Below are positions 45,139 to 55,467 of a stretch of DNA of 64,000 nt, piece by piece. The notes under the pieces are model-generated. The model saw nothing but the letters and a program-made list of their open reading frames with translations. It was not told the origin of the DNA and made no database searches. Source of the stretch: Marivita sp. (GTDB lineage Bacteria > Pseudomonadota > Alphaproteobacteria > Rhodobacterales > Rhodobacteraceae); assembly GCF_020055675.1 (NCBI RefSeq), contig NZ_JAIPUS010000003.1, positions 62,001-126,000 of the forward strand, read 5' to 3'. The stretch's first letter is position 1; each line of letters starts with the position of its first letter. The translations under genes were made by a program, and so were the position numbers.

Positions 45139-46662
45139 TCAGTCTGCAACATGCGCCACCTCCATGTCATGCGCGCCACCCATCATAAGGCCGATTTCCT
45201 CCATGGTGAGCTGTCCCACAGGCTTGAGCTCCGACAGCCGCCCTTCGTTGAGCGCCCCAAAGCGGTCTGCAATCTGCATCAACTCGTCCAGGTCCTGGCT
45301 GATGACAAGGATCGCGGTGCCCTCCGTGGCCAGGTCCAGCAAGGCCTGCCGGATCGCGGCGGCGGCGGCGGCGTCGACACCCCATGTCGGTTGGTTCACC
45401 ACGAGGATATCCGGGTTTTGCGCCACCTCGCGGCCAATGACGAATTTTTGCAGGTTGCCGCCCGACAGCGCGCGGGCCGCAACATGGGTGCCCGGAGTGC
45501 GCACGTCGAAGCGGTCGATGACACCTTGTGCAAAAGCGTCTGCGTGGCGCCAGTTGATGAGGCCATTGCGAACCAGGCCTTCCCGCAGACCGGCAGTGAG
45601 GACTGCATTTTCGGTCAGGCTCATGTCAGGCGCGGCTGCGTGGCCCAAACGTTCCTCCGGCGCAGACAGGAACCCCGCTGCACGCCGCGCGACCGGGCCA
45701 TCTCGGCTGACATCCACGCCCTTGACCCAAATCGTGCCGCGCGGCGGCGGCCGTTCCCCGGAGAGCGACTGAAGTAACTCGTCCTGCCCGTTACCAGCGA
45801 CGCCGCCAACGCCCAGCACTTCTCCGGCGCGCAGCTCGAAGCTGATGTCGCGCAGCGGCGTGCCAAAGGCCGCAGGGGCTGGCATGGTAAGGCTGTCCAC
45901 GCGCAAAAGAACGTCTCCGGGTGTCTTCGTCTTTGGCGCTGGCGCGGCAAAACTCGCCCCGATCATCATTTCCGCCATCGCACGCGCGGTCGTCTCGGAC
46001 GGCGTGCAGGTGGCGACTTTCTTTCCCAGCCTCAGCACGGTCGCATGGTCGCACAGCGTGCGGATCTCCTCCAGTTTGTGGCTGATATAGAGAATTGCCG
46101 TGCCTTCGGATTTCAGCTTGCGGAGCGTTTCGAACAGGATCTCCACCTCCTGGGGTGTCAGCACCGAGGTGGGTTCGTCCATGATCAGCAGGCGCGGGTT
46201 TTGCAGCAGGCACCGGATGATTTCGACCCGCTGGCGCTCGCCCGCGGACAACGTCCCAACGATGCGCGCCGGATCGAGCGGCAGGCCATAGGTTTCCGAC
46301 ACATCCCGGATCCGGCGGGCGAGGTCGCGGCGCGGCGGCGGGTTTTCCATCCCCAGCGCCACGTTTTCTGCCACGTCCAGCGCATTGAAGAGCGAGAAAT
46401 GCTGGAACACCATCGCCACACCCGCCTTGCGGGCATCGCTGGGTTCGGACGGGGCATACGGCGCCCCGTGCAGGGCCATTGTCCCCTTGTCCGGGGTCAC
46501 CAGACCGTAGATCATCTTGACCAGCGTTGACTTGCCGGCGCCGTTCTCGCCCAGAAGCGCGTGAATTTCCCCTTCGCGGATGTCGAAGGACACGTCGTCA
46601 TTGGCAACAACGCCAGGGTATGCCTTGGTCAAGCCGGAGAGGCGAAGGAGATCGTTGGGCAC
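45139..46662 (-). CDS. ABC transporter ATPase, two nucleotide-binding domains
   Basis: A 507-aa ATPase with two fused domains, as in RbsA/NupA-type importers. Domain 1 has Walker A GENGAGKSTLVK, signature LSAGERQRVEI, and Walker B LLIMDEPTSVLTP. Domain 2 has a degenerate Walker A GVAGNGQDELL, signature LSGGNLQKFVIGRE, and Walker B-like ILVVNQPTWGVDA. The start is GTG 46662 (V/MPNDLLRLSGLTKAYPG). It overlaps the end of xdhC by 34 bases, so the transporter is in the same operon as xanthine dehydrogenase. The tracked ORF to 47043 includes non-coding sequence. Confidence 0.93.
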   Translation of the reverse strand: MPNDLLRLSGLTKAYPGVVANDDVSFDIREGEIHALLGENGAGKSTLVKMIYGLVTPDKGTMALHGAPYAPSEPSDARKAGVAMVFQHFSLFNALDVAENVALGMENPPPRRDLARRIRDVSETYGLPLDPARIVGTLSAGERQRVEIIRCLLQNPRLLIMDEPTSVLTPQEVEILFETLRKLKSEGTAILYISHKLEEIRTLCDHATVLRLGKKVATCTPSETTARAMAEMMIGASFAAPAPKTKTPGDVLLRVDSLTMPAPAAFGTPLRDISFELRAGEVLGVGGVAGNGQDELLQSLSGERPPPRGTIWVKGVDVSRDGPVARRAAGFLSAPEERLGHAAAPDMSLTENAVLTAGLREGLVRNGLINWRHADAFAQGVIDRFDVRTPGTHVAARALSGGNLQKFVIGREVAQNPDILVVNQPTWGVDAAAAAAIRQALLDLATEGTAILVISQDLDELMQIADRFGALNEGRLSELKPVGQLTMEEIGLMMGGAHDMEVAHVAD

Positions 46663-47570
46663 AGGGCACCTGCATTGGAGTTTGGAAGGCTCAATAGCTG
46701 GGTGGCGACCCCAACGGCAATCGATTGCGGGTGTTTCCCGAGGGATTTTTGCCCAATCGGGCAGCAGATGCCAGATATTTGTGCATCCGGATGGCCCATC
46801 TTGCGCAGACGGGCCCGAAAGCGAGCCCATTTCGTATCGGATCCGATGAGTCCGGCAAAGCCAAAGCCATGCCGCAAAAGCGCGTCGCAAAGGGACAGAT
46901 CGAGGGCGTGGGAATAGGTGACAACAATATGCGCCGCCTCGCGCGGGGCGTGTGGCACAACCCGCAAGGGATCGCTGGCCGGCAGGGCGTTGACTCCATC
47001 CGGCATGGGGTCGGGAAAGCGATTTGGCGCTGTATCGACCCATGTGATGTCGATATCCGGGATCGGCCCCAGCACATCGACCAAGGCGCGCCCGACATGG
47101 CCCGCGCCCCAGATCCAGACCGGGCGGGTGGTCTGTGCGATCGGCTCGACAAACCAGCCTTGCACCATGCGCGGCCGGATCGGAACGCCCTGGTTGCGCG
47201 CGCAGCCGAGCAAGCGTTTGACCGCAAGCGGCATCTCGCCTGACCCGCGTGCGATAACGGTTTCGCCTTCCAGCCGATCAACTGCGCCTGCATCGAAACT
47301 CTCGGTCCAGAGCGTCACGGTGCCGCCGCAGCACTGGCCCAAAGCCGGGCCAAGAGGATGTTTGCTGAACCCGCCTTGCCGGATCGCCTGTTGCGCCGCC
47401 TGATATTCCAGGGCGCCGCCACCGATCGTGCCGGATTGCCCGCCATCCCAAACCAGCATGGCCGCGCCCACCTCGCGCGGTGAGGACCCCTGCACCTCGG
47501 CAATCACCACACGGGCGACCTCGCCATGATGCGCCACCGCGGCGCGCAGCTCTGCCAGATCAAACGCCAT
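46629..47570 (-). CDS. xdhC: Xanthine dehydrogenase accessory protein XdhC
   Basis: A 313-aa protein that binds the molybdenum cofactor, supports its sulfuration and inserts it into XdhB. Conserved parts are SSPREVGAAMLVW, GTIGGGALEYQA, LGQCCGGTVTL, and a Rossmann-like VWIWGAGHVGRALVDVL. The start at ATG 47570 ([12 protein letters not shown]) overlaps the xdhB stop by 11 bases. The 3' end overlaps the start of the ABC ATPase gene. Confidence 0.94.
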   Translation of the reverse strand: MAFDLAELRAAVAHHGEVARVVIAEVQGSSPREVGAAMLVWDGGQSGTIGGGALEYQAAQQAIRQGGFSKHPLGPALGQCCGGTVTLWTESFDAGAVDRLEGETVIARGSGEMPLAVKRLLGCARNQGVPIRPRMVQGWFVEPIAQTTRPVWIWGAGHVGRALVDVLGPIPDIDITWVDTAPNRFPDPMPDGVNALPASDPLRVVPHAPREAAHIVVTYSHALDLSLCDALLRHGFGFAGLIGSDTKWARFRARLRKMGHPDAQISGICCPIGQKSLGKHPQSIAVGVATQLLSLPNSNAGALCPTISFASPA

Positions 47571-49971
47571 CGCGCACCCTCTTGATCGCCGCCAGGACCC
47601 GCTCGGGTGTGGCCGGGGCATCAAGCGCCGGATAGGCGTTGCCACATGTCGAAATCGCGTCCGACAGCGCCAGGAACACCGAAATGCCCAGCATGAAGGG
47701 CGGCTCTCCGACCGCCTTGGACCGGTAAATCGTGTCCTCTCGATTGCGCCCGTCCCAAAGCGCGACGTTGAACACGCGCGGGCGATCCGAACAGGCGGGT
47801 ATCTTGTAGGTCGAGGGTGCATGTGTGCGCAGCCGGCCCGTGTCGTCCCAGACCAGGTCTTCTGTCGTGAGCCAGCCCGCGCCTTGCACGAATCCGCCCT
47901 CGATCTGGCCGATATCGATTGCCGGGTTCAGCGACGCCCCGGCATCATGCAGGATATCGGTGCGCAGGATGCGATATTCCCCGGTCAGCGTATCCACCGC
48001 CACCTCGCTCACGGCGGCGCCATAGGCAAAATAGTAGAACGGGCGGCCCGCCCCCTTGATCCGGTCCCAGCTCAGTTTCGGTGTCCGGTAAAAGCCTGTG
48101 GCCGAAAGGCTGATCCGCGCCTGGTAGGCCATCTGCACCGCGTCGGCAAAGCTGTAGCGTTCGCCCTTCACCGCGACCTGCCCTTCGGCGAAATCCACAT
48201 CGCGGGCGTCGCATTGATGCAGGCTGGCCAAATGGTTCGCCATGCGGTCGCGAATCGTATCACAGGCCGCCTTGACGGCCATCCCGTTCAGATCCGACCC
48301 TGACGAGGCTGCGGTGGCCGAGGTGTTGGGCACTTTGCCGGTATCCGTCGCGGTGATCTTGACCCTCTCCACCGGCACGCCGAACCTGTCGGCGGCCACC
48401 TGGGCCACCTTCTGGAACAGGCCCTGGCCCATTTCTGTCCCACCGTGGTTCATGTGGATCGACCCGTCCTGGTAGACATGCACCAGCGCACCCGCCTGGT
48501 TGAGATGGGTCAGGGTAAAGCTGATTCCGAACTTCACCGGCGAAAGGGCGAGACCCTTCTTGATCACAGCGTTCTCCGCGTTCCACGCGGCGACCGACGC
48601 GCGGCGGGCCTCGTAATCGGATGTGGCCAGCAAGCGGTCGGTCATCTCGCTCAGAACGAAGTCTTCGACCACCTGTCCGTAAGGCGTGGTCTGCTCGGCC
48701 TCCGCGCCTGTCGCGCCGGTATCCTGAACCAGCTCTTCAGAGCCGCGTGCGGCGATATCGCGCTCCTTCATCTTGCCCGGCAAACTCCGGGGGGGCGCCG
48801 CAGGCGTGGGGGGCTGGCCCCCCTCGACGTTTGCGGCATAGTAATTCGCCCGCCGCACCGCGACCGGATCCCTGCCCAGTTCATGCGCGATATGGTCCAT
48901 CACCCGCTCGATGCCCAGCATCCCCTGGGGGCCGCCGAAGCCGCGAAAGGCGGTTGCACTTTGCGTATTCGTCTTGAGCCGGTGGCTTTCGATCCGCGCA
49001 TGCGGCAGGTGATAAGCATTGTCGGCGTGCAGCATCGCACGGTCCGCCACGGGCAACGACAGATCCTGCGCCCAGCCGCATCTTGTGTAGTGCTCGAACT
49101 CGATCCCCCGGATCACGCCGGTCTCATCGAACCCGGCGCTGTAGGCGATGCGGAAATCGTGCCGCTTGCCGGTGATCATGAAATCATCGTCGCGGTCATA
49201 ACGCATCTTGGCGGGCCGTCCCGTGGCAGCCGCGACCACGGCGCAGGCAATGGCGAGCGCATTTCCCTGGCTTTCCTTGCCACCAAAGCCGCCGCCCATG
49301 CGGCGCGTCTCTACCCGGACGGCATGCATCGGCAGATGCAGCGCATGCGCGACCTTGTGCTGGATCTCGGTCGGGTGCTGGGTCGAGGCATGCACCACCA
49401 TGTCGCCGCCTTCCTGTGGCAGCGCGAGGGCGGCCTGGCCCTCGAGGTAGAAATGCTCCTGGCCGCCCATCTCGATCACGCCGCTGATCCGGCGGGGGGC
49501 CGTGTCGATCGCTTCGCCCGCATCCCCTTTTTCCCAGATGCGCGGCCCGTCTTCAAAGCGGCTGTCGGTCGCCATGGCCTCCTCGACCGTAAGGATCGCG
49601 TCGCGCGTCTCATGGGTGATCCGGCCAAGACGGGCCGCTTTGCGCGCGGCCAGGTGGCTGGTGGCGGCGACGAGAAAGACAGGCTGGCCAAGATAGCGGA
49701 TCGTGGCCCCCGACAACAACGGCTCATCATGGTTTGACGCAGAGCAGTCGCAGTCGCTGGGCAGGTCCCTTGCCTCCCAGACCCCGACGACACCCTCGGC
49801 GGCCCGAACCGCGTCAAGATTGATCGACGTGATACGTCCGGCCGCGATCGTGCTCAGCCCGAAGGCAAGATGCAGCGTGGCTTTCGGGGTGGGGATGTCA
49901 TCAACATAGCGGGCCTGTCCGGTCACATGCAGGCGCGCGGCGTCATGCGGAAGCGGCTTCGAGACGCTCAT
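47560..49971 (-). CDS. xdhB: Xanthine dehydrogenase molybdopterin-binding subunit XdhB (with repeat insertion)
   Basis: An 803-aa molybdenum subunit that oxidises hypoxanthine and xanthine to urate. Molybdopterin-contact segments are [22 protein letters not shown], and [13 protein letters not shown]; the catalytic Glu is near [10 protein letters not shown]. Between YYAANV and [10 protein letters not shown] there is an unusual stretch ([20 protein letters not shown] plus following residues) that coincides with a dispersed GC-rich repeat in the DNA at 48766-48823. The reading frame is intact. The start at ATG 49971 overlaps xdhA by 4 bases. Confidence 0.95.
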   Translation of the reverse strand: MSVSKPLPHDAARLHVTGQARYVDDIPTPKATLHLAFGLSTIAAGRITSINLDAVRAAEGVVGVWEARDLPSDCDCSASNHDEPLLSGATIRYLGQPVFLVAATSHLAARKAARLGRITHETRDAILTVEEAMATDSRFEDGPRIWEKGDAGEAIDTAPRRISGVIEMGGQEHFYLEGQAALALPQEGGDMVVHASTQHPTEIQHKVAHALHLPMHAVRVETRRMGGGFGGKESQGNALAIACAVVAAATGRPAKMRYDRDDDFMITGKRHDFRIAYSAGFDETGVIRGIEFEHYTRCGWAQDLSLPVADRAMLHADNAYHLPHARIESHRLKTNTQSATAFRGFGGPQGMLGIERVMDHIAHELGRDPVAVRRANYYAANVEGGQPPTPAAPPRSLPGKMKERDIAARGSEELVQDTGATGAEAEQTTPYGQVVEDFVLSEMTDRLLATSDYEARRASVAAWNAENAVIKKGLALSPVKFGISFTLTHLNQAGALVHVYQDGSIHMNHGGTEMGQGLFQKVAQVAADRFGVPVERVKITATDTGKVPNTSATAASSGSDLNGMAVKAACDTIRDRMANHLASLHQCDARDVDFAEGQVAVKGERYSFADAVQMAYQARISLSATGFYRTPKLSWDRIKGAGRPFYYFAYGAAVSEVAVDTLTGEYRILRTDILHDAGASLNPAIDIGQIEGGFVQGAGWLTTEDLVWDDTGRLRTHAPSTYKIPACSDRPRVFNVALWDGRNREDTIYRSKAVGEPPFMLGISVFLALSDAISTCGNAYPALDAPATPERVLAAIKRVRDGV
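48766..48823 (+). repeat. Dispersed GC-rich repeat inserted in xdhB
   Basis: CTTCATCTTGCC, AAACTCCGGGGG, and GGGGGGCTGGCCCCCC occur in the same order and orientation as in the phoH-ybeY gap at 15499. Here they lie antisense within the xdhB coding sequence and are translated in frame into a Pro/Gly/Ser-rich peptide. The element is 58 bases, and an extra GCGCCGCAGGCG separates its two halves. Confidence 0.8.
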
Positions 49972-51314
49972 GCCGGCACCTCCAGCACATTGATGTTCAG
50001 GCCCTGATCCTCGTGCCAGTACCGCAAGAGCATGTTCTGCGCGGCCTGCAACCGGTAGTCGGCGCTGGCGCGCATGTCCGAAAGCGGTGTAAAGGCCTCG
50101 GCCATTTTTGCCGTCGCCGCCCGCACGGTTTTCTCGGACCAATCCGCCCCGGTCAGCGCGGCTTCAACGGCGGTGGCCCGTTTCGGAGTGCCCGCCATGC
50201 CGCCAAAGGCGATACGGGCGTCTGCGACTTTGCCGCTCTCGACCCGGATATTGAACGCGCCGCAGACGGCGGAAATGTCCTGGTCAAACCGCTTGGACAA
50301 TTTGTAGGCGCGAAACGCCTGTTCACCAAGGGGCAGGGTCACCGCCTCGACGAATTCGCCCCTGGCGCGGTCCTGTTTGCCGTATTCGATGAAGAATTCC
50401 TCGACCGGCATATCGCGGCGGTGATCGCCCGCCCGCAGGTGCAATATTGCGCCAAGCGCGATTAGCGCGGGCGGGTTGTCTCCGATCGGGGAGCCATTGG
50501 CGATGTTGCCCCCGATGGTCGCCGCCGCGCGCACCTGCTCCGAGCCGTACCTGCGGATCATTTCGGCATAAGACGGGTAGTCTGCCTGCACCGCGTCCAT
50601 CACGCGGTTCATCGTGACGCCCGCGCCGATGCGCAGGCTGTCTTGCGATGTGTCGATCCGTTGCAACTCCTGGCAGCGGTTGAGAAAGATCACGTCGTCC
50701 AGATTTCGCAGCGATTTGGTCACCCAGAGCCCGACATCCGTCGCACCGGCGATCAGCGTGGCGTCGGGGCGTTCGGCATAGGCGGTGGCAAGCTCGTCCA
50801 GCGTTTCCGGCGCCGACAGGCCGGGGGGCGTGTCTTTCATCCAGTCAGGCACGGGGGCGTCTTTCGCCGCCTCGGCCGCGCGGATGATCGGGGCATAGCC
50901 GGTGCAGCGGCACAGGTTGCCCGCCAGCGCGTTGTCGTGGTCGCGGCTGCCTTTGAGATGCGCCACCGCCATCGACACGATGAAGCCGGGGGTGCAGAAG
51001 CCGCATTGCGAGCCGTGGTTGTCGATCATCGCGTCTTGCACGGGATGCAGCGTGCCGTCCGGTCCGCTGATTCCCTCGACGGTGCGCACTGCGCAGCCGT
51101 CCAGCTGCGGGAGAAAAAGGATGCAGGCGTTCAGCGCACGCACGCCAGAAGCATCGGTGACCATCACCGTGCAGGCGCCGCAATCGCCTTCGTTACAGCC
51201 TTCCTTGGTCCCGGTCAGCCCGCGGTCTTCGCGCAACCAGTCCAGCAGCGTCACCGTGGGCGACACATTGTGCAAGTCCACGCTCTCTCCGTTGAGAAGA
51301 AAGGTGATATCCAT
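49968..51314 (-). CDS. xdhA: Xanthine dehydrogenase FAD/Fe-S subunit XdhA
   Basis: A 448-aa subunit with two 2Fe-2S clusters and FAD. The first cluster is in [13 protein letters not shown], and the second in CGFCTPGF and [11 protein letters not shown]. The FAD-binding site is [13 protein letters not shown] fused Fe-S plus FAD subunit with a separate molybdenum subunit is the Rhodobacter-type arrangement. The start at ATG 51314 (MDITFLL) gives the usual N-terminus. It is the first gene of the operon; the promoter lies in the upstream 259 bases. Confidence 0.96.
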   Translation of the reverse strand: MDITFLLNGESVDLHNVSPTVTLLDWLREDRGLTGTKEGCNEGDCGACTVMVTDASGVRALNACILFLPQLDGCAVRTVEGISGPDGTLHPVQDAMIDNHGSQCGFCTPGFIVSMAVAHLKGSRDHDNALAGNLCRCTGYAPIIRAAEAAKDAPVPDWMKDTPPGLSAPETLDELATAYAERPDATLIAGATDVGLWVTKSLRNLDDVIFLNRCQELQRIDTSQDSLRIGAGVTMNRVMDAVQADYPSYAEMIRRYGSEQVRAAATIGGNIANGSPIGDNPPALIALGAILHLRAGDHRRDMPVEEFFIEYGKQDRARGEFVEAVTLPLGEQAFRAYKLSKRFDQDISAVCGAFNIRVESGKVADARIAFGGMAGTPKRATAVEAALTGADWSEKTVRAATAKMAEAFTPLSDMRASADYRLQAAQNMLLRYWHEDQGLNINVLEVPA

Positions 51315-51573
51315 GGATAAAGATCCTGCCGCCTTACCAAACACCCCAGGGATGCGCGCCTTCGATGCGGCGTAGAACACGCGCGGGTTTCTTATGTTGC
51401 AGGAACGCTAGGCGGGCGAGTCGGGGTTTGGCAAGTCGAATCTGCCCGTGATCTGTCTGTTATCTGCCTGGCACGTTGTCCTGTGCGCGTTTCGCGGGCA
51501 GGGTCTGGGTGTCGATTTGCCCGTCCGGGCTGGGCCGTCGGCCCTTGTGATCGGGCCGGCTTGACGTGATCAA

Positions 51574-51756
51574 TCAATCTCCACCGCCGTCTCCACCGCC
51601 GTCTCCACCGTCATCGTTGCTGTCGAAATGTTCGGGAAAGGTCTTTTCCAGCCAGCAGGCGACATCACTGCCGGGGAAGAACACCATGATCGCGGGGCGG
51701 CCCAGCATGAAAAGTGCCGCCAGGCCAATCGTCGCGTATACGATCGAATCGGACAT
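51574..51756 (-). CDS. Small membrane protein with Gly/Asp repeat tail
   Basis: A 60-aa predicted protein: a single membrane segment (IVYATIGLAALFMLGRPAIMVFF), then CWLEKTFPEHF, and an acidic tail DGGDGGGDGGGD encoded by a 12-base tandem repeat. AAGG lies ahead of the ATG at 51756. Function is unknown; the tail could bind calcium or just be low-complexity. It is antisense to the non-coding 5' extension of the tracked dnaE ORF. Confidence 0.55.
   Translation of the reverse strand: MSDSIVYATIGLAALFMLGRPAIMVFFPGSDVACWLEKTFPEHFDSNDDGGDGGGDGGGD
51579..51610. repeat. 12-bp tandem repeat TCTCCACCGCCG
   Basis: Two full copies and a partial third of TCTCCACCGCCG. On the minus strand this encodes the Gly/Asp tail of the small membrane protein. 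Copy number of such a repeat can vary by slippage without breaking the frame. Confidence 0.8.
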
Positions 51757-51862
51757 GCGCGATACCTTGCGTTGTGTCGGGCACGGATGGGTACACCATA
51801 ATTATGCCGGAACTGGGTCATGGCGGCTTTCGCTTGTTCGAACTCGTCGATATCGTAACGGG

Positions 51863-54800
51863 ATGGCAGATCCCCGATTCATTCACCTTCGCGTCCATTC
51901 CGAATACTCGCTGCTCGAAGGGGCGGTCCGGCTGAAAAAACTGCCGGATTTGTGCAAGGACCGCGACATGCCGGCTGTCGCGTTGACCGACACCAATAAC
52001 CTCTTTGCGGCGCTGGAGTTTTCCGTTTCGACGGCGGGCGCGGGCGTGCAGCCGATCATCGGATGCCAAGTCGATCTGCGGGTGGCCGATCCTGCGCCGG
52101 GTGAGCGTGCCAGGCCGCCCGCACCGGTGGTGCTGCTGGCACAGACCGAAACCGGCTATGAGCACCTGATGAAGCTGAACTCCTGTCTCTATCTGCGCCC
52201 CGACGGGGAATTGCCGCATGTCACTCTGGACGAGTTGGAACAGTACAGCGACGGCGTGATCTGCCTCACCGGCGGGCCGGACGGCGCAATTGGCCGGATG
52301 CTGCAACAGGGCAATCGCGGGGCCGCGGAGGCGGTGATGCAGCGCCTTGCCGGTGTATTCGGCGACCGGCTTTATGTCGAGTTGCAGCGCCATCCCGGCG
52401 ACAGCGGATCGCCCGAGATCGAGCGCCTGACCGAGCGCCCCTTTGTCGAGATGGCTTACGCGATGGGCCTGCCGCTGGTGGCGACCAACGATGTCTACTT
52501 CCCCAAATCCGAAATGTACGAGGCGCATGACGCGCTGATCTGCATCGCTGACGGGGCTTATGTCGACCAGCAGGAGCCGCGTCGCCGCCTGACGCCGCAG
52601 CATTATTTCAAGTCGCCGCAAGAGATGGTGACGCTGTTTGCCGATCTGCCCGAAGCGATCGAGAACACGGTTGAAATTGCCAGGCGCTGCGCCTTCATGG
52701 CCTATCGGCGTGATCCGATCCTGCCGCGCTTTGCCGATGACGAGGTTGAGGAACTGGCCCGCCAGTCGCGCAAGGGGTTGAAGGACCGGCTCGCGGTGAT
52801 CCCGCACGCCGCCCCGGTCGAGGACTACGAGAAACGGCTCGAATTCGAGCTGGGCATCATCGAAGGCATGGGCTTTCCCGGCTATTTCCTGATCGTTGCC
52901 GATTTCATCAAATGGGCCAAGGACCAGGACATCCCGGTGGGGCCGGGGCGGGGGTCTGGTGCGGGCTCACTTGTGGCCTATGCGCTGACCATCACCGACC
53001 TTGATCCGCTGCGCTACCAGCTTCTGTTCGAACGGTTCCTGAATCCCGAGCGCGTGTCGATGCCGGACTTCGACATCGATTTCTGCATGGACCGCCGCGA
53101 GGAAGTGATCCGCTACGTTCAGGACAGGTATGGCCAGGACAAGGTGGGCCAGATCATCACCTTCGGCGCGCTCTTGTCAAAGGCGGCGGTGCGCGATGTC
53201 GGGCGTGTGTTGCAGATGCCCTACGGCCAGGTTGACCGCCTGTCCAAGATGATCCCCGTGGAAGGAGTCAAACCCGTCAGCATTGAAAAGGCGCTCCACG
53301 ATGAGCCGCGCCTGCGCGAATTGGCGCGCGAGGAAGAGGTGGTGGAGCGTTTGTTGACCTATGGTCAACAGGTCGAGGGACTGCTGCGCAATGCCTCCAC
53401 CCATGCCGCCGGCGTCGTGATCGGTGACCGGCCGCTGGACGAATTGGTGCCACTCTACCAGGACCCGCGCTCGGACATGCCCGCAACGCAGTTCAACATG
53501 AAATGGGTCGAACAGGCGGGTCTTGTTAAGTTCGACTTTCTGGGTCTCAAGACACTGACCGTGATCCAGTACGCGCTCGACATGATTTTCAAGACGGGGC
53601 GCCCGCTGCATGTCGCCGCAGACGGGACCGAGATTTACGCGCCGTTTGACGGGGCGGAAAACGACATCGGACAGATTCCGCTGGATGACGAGGCGACCTA
53701 TCGGCTTTATTCGAAAGCCAAGACCGTTGCCGTGTTCCAGGTGGAAAGCTCGGGCATGATGGATGCGCTCAAGCGGATGAAGCCAGACTGCATCGAGGAC
53801 ATCATCGCCCTTGTCGCGCTCTACCGGCCCGGTCCGATGGAAAACATCCCGAAGTTCTGCGAGGTCAAGAACGGGCTGAGCAAGCGCGACCTGTTGCACC
53901 CATCGATCGACCACATCCTCGACGAGACGCAGGGCATCATCGTGTACCAGGAACAGGTGATGCAGATCGCGCAGGAGATGGCGGGCTATTCGCTTGGCGG
54001 CGCCGACCTGCTCCGGCGTGCGATGGGCAAGAAGATCCAGGAGGCGATGGATGCCGAGCGGCCCAAGTTCCTCAAGGGGGCTGCCGAAAACGGTGTGGAC
54101 GAGGCAAAGGCGGTCGAGGTCTGGAACCTGCTCGACAAGTTTGCCAATTACGGCTTCAACAAATCGCACGCTGCCGCCTATGCCGTGGTCAGTTACCAGA
54201 CGGCCTGGCTCAAGGCGAACCACCCGGTTGAATTCATGGCCGGGGTGATGAACTGCGACATTCATCTGACCGACAAGCTCGCAGTCTATTTCGAGGAAGT
54301 TAAGAAAGGTCTGGCCCTGCCCTGGGTGCCGCCCTGTGTGAACCGGTCGCAGGCGATGTTCGACGTGCGGGATGGCGCGTTGGTCTACGCGCTCGGTGCG
54401 CTCAAGAATGTGGGCGTTGAGGCGATGAAGCTGGTTGTCCAGGGTCGGCACAGCCAGTCGCCTTCGGTGGCCAGCGCATCCGGGCCAAACGAGGAGCGAC
54501 CCTTCGTGACCGTGTATGATTTTGCCCGGCGGGTCGATCTGAAACGCGTCGGCAAGCGGCCGCTTGAAATGCTGGCGCGCGCCGGCGCTTTCGACCAGCT
54601 CGATGGCAACCGGCGCCGCGTATTCGAAAGCATTGATGCGCTGGTCGCCTATTCCGCGGCGATCCACGATCAGCGGGCATCGGCCCAGGTGTCGCTGTTC
54701 GGCGAGGCGGGCGACGACCTGCCGGAACCGAGGTTGTCGCCGGTGAGCGACTGGCTCCCGGCCGAGCGCCTTTCGGAGGAATTCAAGGCGGTCGGATTCT

Positions 54801-55405
54801 ATCTTTCCGGCCATCCGCTGGACGACTACATGACTGCGCTGAAACGCAAGGGCGCGATCACGCTTGATGATGTGCTGGAGAAGGTGCAGTCCGGCCCATG
54901 CGTTGCCAAGCTGGCCGGAGTTGTTGCCGGGCGGCAGGAACGGAAATCCGCGCGGGGAAACCGGTTTGCCTTTGCGCAGCTCAGCGATCCGACCGGGGCA
55001 TACGAGGTTACGCTCTTCTCTGACACGCTGGAGACGGCGCGCGATCATCTGGAAACCGGTTCCAAGGTGTTGATCACCGTGGAGGCGACGCTGGAATCCG
55101 ATCAGCTCAAGCTGTTGGGCCGCTCGGTTGCGCCTGCGGATATCGCGGTCGCGGACACGGTCAGCATGGGCTTGCGGATCTTCGTGGATGAACCGGAGGT
55201 GGTCCCGCAGGTGGCCTCCGTTCTCAGCCGCGCGATAGACCAGTTGCCGCGGGCGGGCAAGGGACCGATCCGGATCTGCTGTATGGGAGCGCCGGGATTG
55301 CCGGGCGAAGTCGACGTGGCCCTTGCAAAGGAATTCCCCGTAACGCCCGAGATCAAGGGTGCGATCAAGTCTCTTGGCGGCGTGCTCGATGTTGAAGAGC
55401 TCTAG
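51863..55405 (+). CDS. dnaE: DNA polymerase III alpha subunit DnaE
   Basis: A 1,180-aa replicative polymerase. The N-terminal PHP domain begins HLRVHSEYSLLEGAV. The polymerase palm shows GPGRGSGAGSLVAYAL and PDFDIDFCMDRRE with catalytic Asps. FGFNKSHAAAYA-type sequence (NYGFNKSHAAAYAVVSYQTAWLK) and a C-terminal OB-fold region (GVVAGRQERKSARGNRFAFAQLSD) follow. The start is ATG 51863 (MADPRFIHLRVHSEYS); the tracked ORF's 99 extra residues are Pro/Ser-rich antisense sequence. The PHP domain suggests residual proofreading or Zn binding, with epsilon elsewhere. Confidence 0.97.
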   Translation: MADPRFIHLRVHSEYSLLEGAVRLKKLPDLCKDRDMPAVALTDTNNLFAALEFSVSTAGAGVQPIIGCQVDLRVADPAPGERARPPAPVVLLAQTETGYEHLMKLNSCLYLRPDGELPHVTLDELEQYSDGVICLTGGPDGAIGRMLQQGNRGAAEAVMQRLAGVFGDRLYVELQRHPGDSGSPEIERLTERPFVEMAYAMGLPLVATNDVYFPKSEMYEAHDALICIADGAYVDQQEPRRRLTPQHYFKSPQEMVTLFADLPEAIENTVEIARRCAFMAYRRDPILPRFADDEVEELARQSRKGLKDRLAVIPHAAPVEDYEKRLEFELGIIEGMGFPGYFLIVADFIKWAKDQDIPVGPGRGSGAGSLVAYALTITDLDPLRYQLLFERFLNPERVSMPDFDIDFCMDRREEVIRYVQDRYGQDKVGQIITFGALLSKAAVRDVGRVLQMPYGQVDRLSKMIPVEGVKPVSIEKALHDEPRLRELAREEEVVERLLTYGQQVEGLLRNASTHAAGVVIGDRPLDELVPLYQDPRSDMPATQFNMKWVEQAGLVKFDFLGLKTLTVIQYALDMIFKTGRPLHVAADGTEIYAPFDGAENDIGQIPLDDEATYRLYSKAKTVAVFQVESSGMMDALKRMKPDCIEDIIALVALYRPGPMENIPKFCEVKNGLSKRDLLHPSIDHILDETQGIIVYQEQVMQIAQEMAGYSLGGADLLRRAMGKKIQEAMDAERPKFLKGAAENGVDEAKAVEVWNLLDKFANYGFNKSHAAAYAVVSYQTAWLKANHPVEFMAGVMNCDIHLTDKLAVYFEEVKKGLALPWVPPCVNRSQAMFDVRDGALVYALGALKNVGVEAMKLVVQGRHSQSPSVASASGPNEERPFVTVYDFARRVDLKRVGKRPLEMLARAGAFDQLDGNRRRVFESIDALVAYSAAIHDQRASAQVSLFGEAGDDLPEPRLSPVSDWLPAERLSEEFKAVGFYLSGHPLDDYMTALKRKGAITLDDVLEKVQSGPCVAKLAGVVAGRQERKSARGNRFAFAQLSDPTGAYEVTLFSDTLETARDHLETGSKVLITVEATLESDQLKLLGRSVAPADIAVADTVSMGLRIFVDEPEVVPQVASVLSRAIDQLPRAGKGPIRICCMGAPGLPGEVDVALAKEFPVTPEIKGAIKSLGGVLDVEEL

Positions 55406-55467
55406 CCTGGCCGGTGGACGGCACGCGGCCCTGTCTCTAGAACAGTCCGCGTGATGAGAGAAATGCA

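Noticed and set aside
51566-51862. 99-residue Pro/Ser-rich N-terminal extension of DnaE
   Set aside because: DnaE homologues begin at the PHP domain (HLRVHSEYS) and the extension is low-complexity sequence from the tandem repeat and the opposite-strand small gene.
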